From the NCBI GenBank assembly GCA_949126835.1, contig OX421508.1, positions 658,501 through 722,500 of the forward strand: a stretch of DNA of 64,000 nucleotides, given 5' to 3'. The notes under the pieces were generated by a model. It did not search any database, was not told the DNA's origin, and saw nothing but the letters and a program-made list of their open reading frames with translations. The position numbers and the translations under genes were made by a program. This document shows, in pieces, positions 57,421 through 64,000 of this stretch; within the stretch, counting starts at the first letter, position 1, and every line of letters starts with the position of its first letter. Source of the DNA: Anisus vortex (lineage: Eukaryota; Mollusca; Gastropoda; Planorbidae).

Positions 57421-57997
57421 ATTCTCTCATGTATGTGGTCAGCGTATGATCTTGGACCACCATAATATAGGGACACAGCTCGACCCTAAGCTTTCACTCG
57501 CCTCCACGCCAAAACACGACGACAGCGTCCACAATTGGTTGAGGCGATTGTTGTTTGTGCGCGCGTGCGTAGTGGCAATTCCATAATTATCTGAGCGGGG
57601 AGGGCTTTAACTTGCTGTGTATCAATTAGACTTAATGGAGGCCGGAGCGAGGGCAAAACGTTTTTTTTTTAAATTTTTGCCTTGAGGTCATTTCTCCAGC
57701 ATTGCACGCATTCTGTGAGAACCAGTGCTTCTCAAATTTTGGCCTTTGTTCGCTCTTCGTAGTCCTATTACACGCCTTCCTTGTGCACCAGTCAACGAAC
57801 CCTATTTGTGCTTCTAAAGTTCTTTCTCCGATTCTGCAGTTATATGGTTGCCGATTAGCGACTAAGTCCAAAGGTCAAAGGTCTTCAGCTCTTTGTCCCA
57901 ACAAGAAATTGACAGAATATTGCCCTTGCTGTACTTTCAGAGTAAAGACCGAAATGCAATGATTTGGCCACAGAATCCCCTTAAATATCAAAGTTGA
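57421..57997. other. Spacer, no gene recognised
   Basis: Slightly higher GC around 57440-57620. Open frames on both strands at 57632-57962 lack domains and splice support. Confidence 0.3.
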
Positions 57998-58130
57998 TAA
58001 TGCTGGTGGTTATTTATATAGCGCATCTCGCCAAGTTATTACATTTAGTATGCCCGGTGCACTCGGTATAAACTTCAGTGGCAGCTGTATTTGGTATGTA
58101 AAGCACACAGTCACTAGTTAAAGAGCAAGG
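57998..58130 (-). mobile_element. Possible L2-type LINE 3' tail
   Basis: ggtggttatttatatagcgc resembles the 3' end of the nested LINE at 36047. The (TAA)n tail is missing. Confidence 0.4.
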
Positions 58131-58199
58131 TCTTGAATCTATTTTCAAAAGACTATTTTACGTGCTCTGTTTCCATTCAAGTTTTACGTCTTAGTTATT

Positions 58200-58635
58200 G
58201 GTTATGTTTATACTGTGATGGACAAGTCTTAATGAGGCACAGAATAGGTATAGTTGTTGGTTATGTTTATACTGTGATGGACATGTCTTAATGAGGCACA
58301 AAATAGGTATATATATATTCTGTGATGAGGTCTGTTAGTCGCGTTAAGTTAAATTTAGTTTGCTCAATAAAATAAAGTAGTCAAGATTAGCGGTCCTTGC
58401 CTATTAAAAAAATATGATCCATAGATACATACAAAAACACGAAACGAAACTTCTTTTGCATCAAGCAATAAGTTTGGGATTATAAATAGGTGATTCTTCA
58501 CGTCTGACAATCATTCACAATCCATCGTTTTCTTTTGGCGACATCTTTTGGAAATTAAATAAAATGTAATCTCCTAAATCTTTTCTTACTTGCAGTACAG
58601 CCAGTAACTCAGTACACAGACATGTTTTGTTAGTA
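58200..58635 (+). repeat. Dispersed repeat, copy 2 (see 22980-23500)
   Basis: Collinear with 22980-23500. Its first part is itself duplicated in tandem (ttggttatgtttatactgtg, atggacaagtcttaatgagg at 58198 and 58256). Confidence 0.75.
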
Positions 58636-58897
58636 AATGTAGATACACAATGAACTTGTCACTTGGCCATGCAATAAATTGTCCAAAATAAAAAGAAATT
58701 TGTCAGGTCTGAAATCAGATCTGCATTGTTCTTCCATTGTTTTTCCCGTTAAACACGCGCGCAAACAGACACAGTTGCATCTCGTCCAAGTCACGACATA
58801 ACGGTTATTTGTTTTGACCACTGATCAATCAAGGAGTGCATAGAGCCGCCATGATAAAAGTGTATGTGCAAATTGAGGCCAGCAGAAGTTACAATTT

Positions 58898-58975
58898 ACC
58901 ACACTATTTCACTATTTCACTATTTCACTATTTCACTATTTCACTATTTCACTATTTCACTATTTCACTTATTTA
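58898..58975. repeat. 8-bp tandem repeat (actatttc), about 9 copies
   Basis: Perfect actatttc units. Confidence 0.95.
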
Positions 58976-59004
58976 TATAACGAGTTATAGGAATAAAAAA
59001 GTTA

Positions 59005-59258
59005 AGTACCATTGGGACCAAATTGATCATAAGGCCGGTGAAGCAGCGTTCACCAGTTTCTGTAGCCACGGCATACTAAGCGATTGTGTGGACAGTACTA
59101 GGCACAGCCGTGTTTACTTTACCCCAACTAAGGTCAGGTACCCATCAGAGCTGGGTAGACTCGGGGACACACTCAAGTCCTGGGAAAAAAATCCTAGCCT
59201 CCACCAGAATTCGAACCCAGTACCTTCGGATCGCCAGTCGAACGCGCTGCCGCTATAA
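59005..59258 (-). mobile_element. tRNA-derived SINE
   Basis: 3' end gtaccattgggaccaaattg, body tgaagcagcgttcaccag, B box gggttcgaattc and a partial A-box end gcggcagcgcgttcgac. The head is cut at agcgg. Confidence 0.85.
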
Positions 59259-59561
59259 TTATAACGAATCTATAGAATAAAAAGGAAGTCCATGTCACTT
59301 GAAATGTATTTAGGCTATAGGTCAGTGTTTGGAGAATCTAATTTTATAGATAAGTGAAAGCCTATTTAATTCTGGCATCAAGCAAATAGTTTCCGGGTCC
59401 AATCAATTATTTTTTTTATATATAGATAAGTGATTTTGGCCCATTTCCTTAAGTTCCAGAAGCCAAGACTTATTACAGACAAAAGTCATTTCTAAATTCA
59501 TATTGAAAAAACAACAACAGTTTTTTTTTGCGAGTTACATAATGTCAAAGCTCAAAGGTGT

Positions 59562-59740
59562 TGGGGCAACCTACGGCAAAGCAGTATTTAATGGCACGCG
59601 GAAGACCTCCAAAAAAGACAATTTAAGTTTTTCTACAAGAAAGTGAGTGCCCGAGCAGGATGACTTTTATAATGTTGGAACGCTGAATGAATTAGAAATC
59701 CCACTTTGGCATGCTATTATCCAAAAGTTGCCGACCCCTG
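59562..59740. mobile_element. hAT-type MITE family A, older copy
   Basis: ggggcaacctacggca...gttgccgacccctg with the family's interior (aatggcacgcggaagacctcc, gaattagaaatcccactttgg). No clear target duplication. Confidence 0.8.
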
Positions 59741-60374
59741 AAATGGATAAAGATACGAAAACACCAAGACCACGGTTCACTTTTGATTTATGTGACATTC
59801 ACATTTGACGTCTGCTCATTGACCTACATTTTCCAACACTTCTATTTCTACTTCTGCTTGTAATTTTTCCCCTCCTCCATTAGTTTGACCCTGATTGCAC
59901 ACACACTAATGAGTGAAAAAAAGAAAGTTTAAAAAAAATAAAAAAAAAAAATAAATAAAAGTATTTCTTCCCAAATAACGTGGGCGTATGACGGGCGTAA
60001 TGCATTTAGATTTCTCCTGCACGATCTCGTGGTGTTTTTTTTTTTTGGAGTTTGTTGACGAGCACGGTCTCGAGGGCGTAAAAATGGGTACACAGCCGAG
60101 TGTGTGTATGTGCGGATTAAGATTGGTGGAGTTGACGCCTTTCCCCGCCCACCCCACCTCTGTTTTACCTTTTATGACAGTCTTTCAGTCTGATTACACT
60201 AGACATGCAGGTCGTTTAGTGAAGTTTTTATTATTTTGTGTTTTTTTAAGGTGTGTGGGGGGGGGGGAAGGGGAAGCAGACTAAATCGTGTAGTAATGAC
60301 GCGGTTTACAAATGAGGTCATAGTGACATAGTGGCGTCACGATATCGTGATATAAAAAAACAAAATAAATTATT
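59741..60374. other. Spacer, no gene seen
   Basis: Poly(A), poly(T) and poly(G) runs; the open frame at 59988-60284 has no domain. Confidence 0.3.
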
Positions 60375-60545
60375 GTTTATTGACAGTGACAGCTTATTAG
60401 CAGTGACAGTTTATTAGCAGTGACAATTTTGATAGTGGCAGTTTATTGACAGTGGCAGTTTATTGAAACTGAGAGTTTATTAGCAGTGACAGTTTATTGA
60501 CACTGACAGTTTATTGACAGTTTTTTTTTTATAGTGACAGTTTAA
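60375..60545. repeat. Degenerate ~17-bp repeat (gtgacagtttattagca)
   Basis: About nine diverged units sharing tgacagtttatt. Confidence 0.85.
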
Positions 60546-61332
60546 TTGACAGTAGACAATAGCGATTTTGTTATGTGTGTGTGTGTGTTTGCAGAATTTG
60601 ATTGAGTGATTGCTGCATTTTGATTGGTTAAGGAAAAAAAAAAGGCGACCGAGCATTGTTCTGGCCACTCAATCCCCGTGCGTAAGCAATAACAGAAACT
60701 GGTGCTTCAACGAAATGGCTTGAGCTTTTTCTTTATTTTGTTTTTGTTTTTGTTTTCGTATTGATGGAGGACCGTCCTTTTTTTAAATGAAATTGTAAAA
60801 GTCGAGTCTATAGATTTGTTCGTACCTCGAATTTTGAAGGTAAAAACGGTGAGGGCTGATTCTCCCTGACTTGTTTGATTTCTTTACATGAATTGTTATT
60901 GTTGGTTATAGATGTCACGTGTTCTTAGAAATGTTTTCAGAACCGTAATACATTTCTATTTCTGTAACAAATAATATTCTGTTTCAGTGTATGACATTTG
61001 CAGTGACATTTGCAGTGACATTTCTAAAACCGGTCAGTTCTGAGCATTAGACATAATAGTTTTAATATTGTAGGATTAGTGGATTCATCCACACGCACCC
61101 TCCCCCCATTCATCTTGCTATCCTGCTTTGACCATCTCTCTCTCTCTCTTTCTTTCTCTCTCTCTTTTTTGTGTCTGTCTCTCTGACATATCTAGAAACA
61201 ATCTAATACTCTAGCTAACCTATTCAACTGAAATAAAATAATCTAAAACACGTTTTTCCTACGTCAATAGTTGATGGTGTAAAAGCATTTACGCGATTTA
61301 GTTAGCCATGGCTACTATCGTAATGTATTCTC
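60546..61332. other. Spacer, no gene seen
   Basis: Includes a short (CT)n at 61134-61170. No supported exon. Confidence 0.3.
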
Positions 61333-62108
61333 TACAAAGTTCTGAACTGATGGCCCAACAGCTTTATACAACACCATCTACAAAGTTCTGAACTGATGGC
61401 CCAACAGCTTTATACAACACCATCTGCAAAGTTCTGAACTGATGGCCCAACAGCTTTATACAACACCATCTGCAAAGTTCTTAACTGATGGCCCACCAGC
61501 TTTATACAACACCATCTACAAAGTTCTGAACTGATGGCCCAACAGCTTTATACAACACCATCTGCAAAGTTCTGAACTGATGGCCCAACAGCTTTATACA
61601 ACACCATCTGCAAAGTTCTGAACTGATTACCCACCAGCTTTATACAACACCATCTACAAAGTTCTGAACTGATGGCCCAACAGCTTTATACAACACCATC
61701 TGCAAAGTTCTCAACTGATGGCCCAACAGCTTTATACAACACCATCTGCAAAGTTATGAACTGATGGCCCAACAGCTTTATACAACACCATCTGCAAAGT
61801 TCTGAACTGATGGCCCACCAGCTTTATACAACACCATCTGCAAAGTTCTGAACTGATGGCCCACCAGCTTTATACAACACCATCTACAAAGTTCTGAACT
61901 GATGGCCCAACAGCTTTATACAACACCATCTGCAAAGTTCTGAACTGATGGCCCAACAGCTTTATACAACACCATGATAAAATAAAACTGATGGCCCAAC
62001 AGCTTTATACAACACCATCTGCAAAGTTATGAACTGATGGCCCAACAGCTTTATACAACACCATCTGCAAAGTTCTGAACTGATGGCCCACCAGCTTTAT
62101 ACAACACC
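61333..62108. repeat. 46-bp minisatellite, about 16 copies, abutting a SINE
   Basis: The unit is ctgcaaagttctgaactgat, ggcccaacagctttatacaa, caccat. The words caccatgataaaataaaac occur once inside the array (61971) and again at its right edge. Confidence 0.95.
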
Positions 62109-62117
62109 ATGATAAAA

Positions 62118-62330
62118 TAAAACACCCGGGGCACGGTGGTGTACCGAAGGTCCTGGGTTCGAATCCTGGTGAAGGCTAGTATTTGTTTTCGGGGGGTCTG
62201 CACACAGAGTCCCCTTTGAGTATACCCAAACTCTGATGGCTACCTGAATTTAGTTGGGGGTAAAAAGTAAAAAGCGGTTGGGCATTTTGCTAGCCACACA
62301 ATCCCCCTAGTATGCATTATGTAATTTTAA
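62118..62330 (+). mobile_element. tRNA-derived SINE, head shortened
   Basis: cacggtggtgtaccgaaggt lacks most of the A box. B box gggttcgaatcc, gtgaaggctag and the body tagttgggggtaaaaagtaa are intact to tatgcattatgta. Confidence 0.85.
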
Positions 62331-62740
62331 AGACACAAACAGAACAAACAAAAAAAAGTTTTAAAACAAACACAACATCAGCCAACACAATGTTTCTATT
62401 ATGGCTTCACCATTTCGGCATTCTGTGCCATTTCGGCAAACTGTGCCATTTCGAAATTCTGTGCCATAGTTAAACAACAATAGTGCAAGGACTAACGACA
62501 TGCCAGTATTGCGCCATGGCTTTGTTGTCATCTTGAGTTCACAAAAAGGAAAAACCATTATCTCTTAAGACTGTTGACTCTTTTGTGTTCCAGCATGCGA
62601 GTACTTCCTATACAACACGTGGGTGGCGAGGAGAGTGGGCGAGGGTTGAGGGTGAGGGATTAAGAGAGAGAGAGAGAGAGTAAAGGCGGATACAAGATAC
62701 ATGATACTTTTTGAGTATATGAATGTATCTTTATGTGCAT
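62331..62740. other. Spacer with short repeats
   Basis: Three copies of ctgtgccatttcg-type words at 62426-62470 and (GA)n at 62665-62680. No gene. Confidence 0.4.
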
Positions 62741-62925
62741 TAGTGTGTGCGTCCCTCTGTCTCTCTCGTTCTCTCTCGCGCGCGCTCTCTCTCTCTGTGC
62801 ATCTGTGTGTGCACATTTGCGTGTGTTTGAGTCTATGTGTTAGTGCAACTTTGTGTTTGAGTCTATGTGTTAGTGCAACTTTGTGTTTGAGTCTATGTCT
62901 TAGTGCAACTTAGTGTTTGTGTCTG
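62741..62925. repeat. (CT)n and 32-bp repeat (tgtgtttgagtctatgtgtt...)
   Basis: CT-rich 62755-62800, then three 32-bp units from about 62820 to 62920. Confidence 0.85.
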
Positions 62926-62944
62926 TAAAAAGAAATTAAAAAGT

Positions 62945-63205
62945 AACCCGTCGGACCAAATTGATCCATAGAGGGCTGGTCAATCAGCATTCACCAATTT
63001 CTTCGGCCACGGTCTACTGGGATGATTGTGTGGCCCGCAAAATATACAAACGCCCTTACTTTACCCCAACTAAAGTCAGATACTCGTCAGAGCTGGGTAT
63101 ACCTAGTGGCGCCCTAGAGACCCGGGAACAAATCCTAGCCTTCAAAAGGATTCGAATCCAGGAGTACGCCAGCCTAACGCACTGCCGCTCGGCCATTGTG
63201 TGTTT
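62945..63205 (-). mobile_element. tRNA-derived SINE, near full length
   Basis: On the minus strand: A box aatggccgagcgg, B box ggattcgaatcc, ttgaaggctagg, body, and 3' end aattggtccgacgggttac. Confidence 0.9.
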
Positions 63206-63339
63206 GTGTTATTTGTGTGTAAGCTTGTGTCATTGTTTATGCGTTTAATTGTATGTTTGTTTGTATGTACATATTTTATGTCTGTATCTAGGCCTATTTT
63301 ATATATCCGTGTGCTTCGAGGCGATAACAATTTCAAATT

Positions 63340-63500
63340 GTAAAATCCAGCTCTGATGTGTACGTGACATTAGTTGGGGTGAACGGGGATGGGCATTGTG
63401 TTGGCCACACAATCCTCTAGTATGCTGTGGAAAAAAATGGTGATCGCTGCTTCACATGCCCCTATGGATCAATTTGGTCCGACGGGATACTTTTACTTTT
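63340..63500 (+). mobile_element. SINE 3' body
   Basis: Collinear with the body of the other SINEs and ends tggatcaatttggtccgacg, ggatacttttacttttaac. The tRNA-like head is absent. Confidence 0.85.
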
Positions 63501-64000
63501 AACTTAAAACCTGACGACCGCGTAGAGCCTGCAAACGAAGAATCGTCCCCTATTGACCCTGGAGTACTGAGGGACTGTGTGGCCAACTGTCTTCACCTTT
63601 TCATCTCGTCAGAGCCCATGGGAAAATATTCCTAGCTATCCGAATGAGAGCCCATCGTCCCTGGAATAGTAAAACAACACTTTGCCAATAGACCACATCG
63701 TACCGTTAAGATGACACTAGTATTTTTTAAAATGTACATTATAGTTTAAATTATTAAACTTTGATAATATTTTTGTTCATTCGGAGAATGGTTTATTAAA
63801 AAAAAATATCGACTTCATTTGACTGGACGGGGAAAAAAACGGGGAAAAGCCGGGAATTCGCTTTCATTGGTCAGATAAACATGTTTGATTAGTCCGCAGC
63901 GGTTCTAAAGTTTTTGCTTTCATTTTTTGTCCCAAAGTATCTTTTCAGTAATACCATACCCTGGACTGTGCAGCAAGAGACGTTATATTTTCGAATACAG
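63501..64000. other. Right end of the window, no gene recognised
   Basis: A weak SINE-like stretch (cagagcccatgggaaaatat) near 63610-63640; otherwise unique AT-rich DNA. Confidence 0.3.

Noticed and set aside
58595..58635. Micro-exon in the second copy of the dispersed repeat
   Set aside because: The acceptor is strong and gtaaat follows, but the 37-bp segment is not a multiple of three and phase 0 has a stop at once.
63540..63720. Further SINE copy at the right end
   Set aside because: Only short, scattered resemblance to SINE bodies; no A or B box.

Overview
The window is animal nuclear DNA: AT-rich, with split genes, GT-AG introns, several clades of non-LTR retrotransposon, tRNA-derived SINEs, hAT-type MITEs and very many minisatellites. 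The repeat content (a 2A-bearing CR1-clade LINE, SINEs with a shared 3' body, the frequent octamer TAGGCCTA) and the proteins suggest a mollusc, most likely a heterobranch or pulmonate gastropod. That placement is an inference from overall character, not from a diagnostic gene.

Layout. 1-2150: first coding exon of an EBPL-like gene (minus strand, running off the left edge), with SINE and CR1 debris in its intron. 2206-5685: an uninterrupted CR1-clade retrotransposon ORF of 1130 codons with a signal-like leader, a 2A 'StopGo' motif, a PHD finger, an AP endonuclease and a reverse transcriptase. It lies tail to tail with a decayed second LINE (5690-6580). 7071-19140: mostly tandem repeats (38/44, 13, 43, 31 and about 35 bp units) and CR1 tails. 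19770-27490: a candidate micro-exon gene on the plus strand, with a signal-peptide exon followed by tiny phase-0 exons of 27, 33, 33, 33 and 39 bp. 28255-29600: a hAT MITE and a LINE relic. 30658-32681: an intact BTB-BACK gene (minus strand, 669 aa). 33480-36893: LINE relics, low-complexity DNA and a large foldback transposon with a nested LINE tail. 37176-42034: an UNC93-like membrane protein gene (minus strand, at least four coding exons). 42700-50370: SINEs, MITEs and minisatellites, several of which clearly grew out of transposon sequence. 50750-51370: a CpG-rich promoter and the first coding exon of an unrecognised gene (plus strand). 52195-64000: CR1 and SINE fragments, a 1.9 kb array of 136 14-bp units, and no further recognisable gene.

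The host genes (EBPL-like, micro-exon gene, BTB-BACK, UNC93-like, 51221 gene) show no sign of a shared pathway; this is ordinary dispersed animal gene order. The two observations most worth following are the micro-exon gene at 19770-27490 and the 2A/leader architecture of the retrotransposon. A third theme is that minisatellites here repeatedly arise inside or at the edge of mobile elements, for example a 29-bp array grown from LINE coding sequence and a 43-bp array that multiplies a tRNA-type B box sixteen times. Tandem arrays occupy roughly a quarter of the window by my count of the spans.
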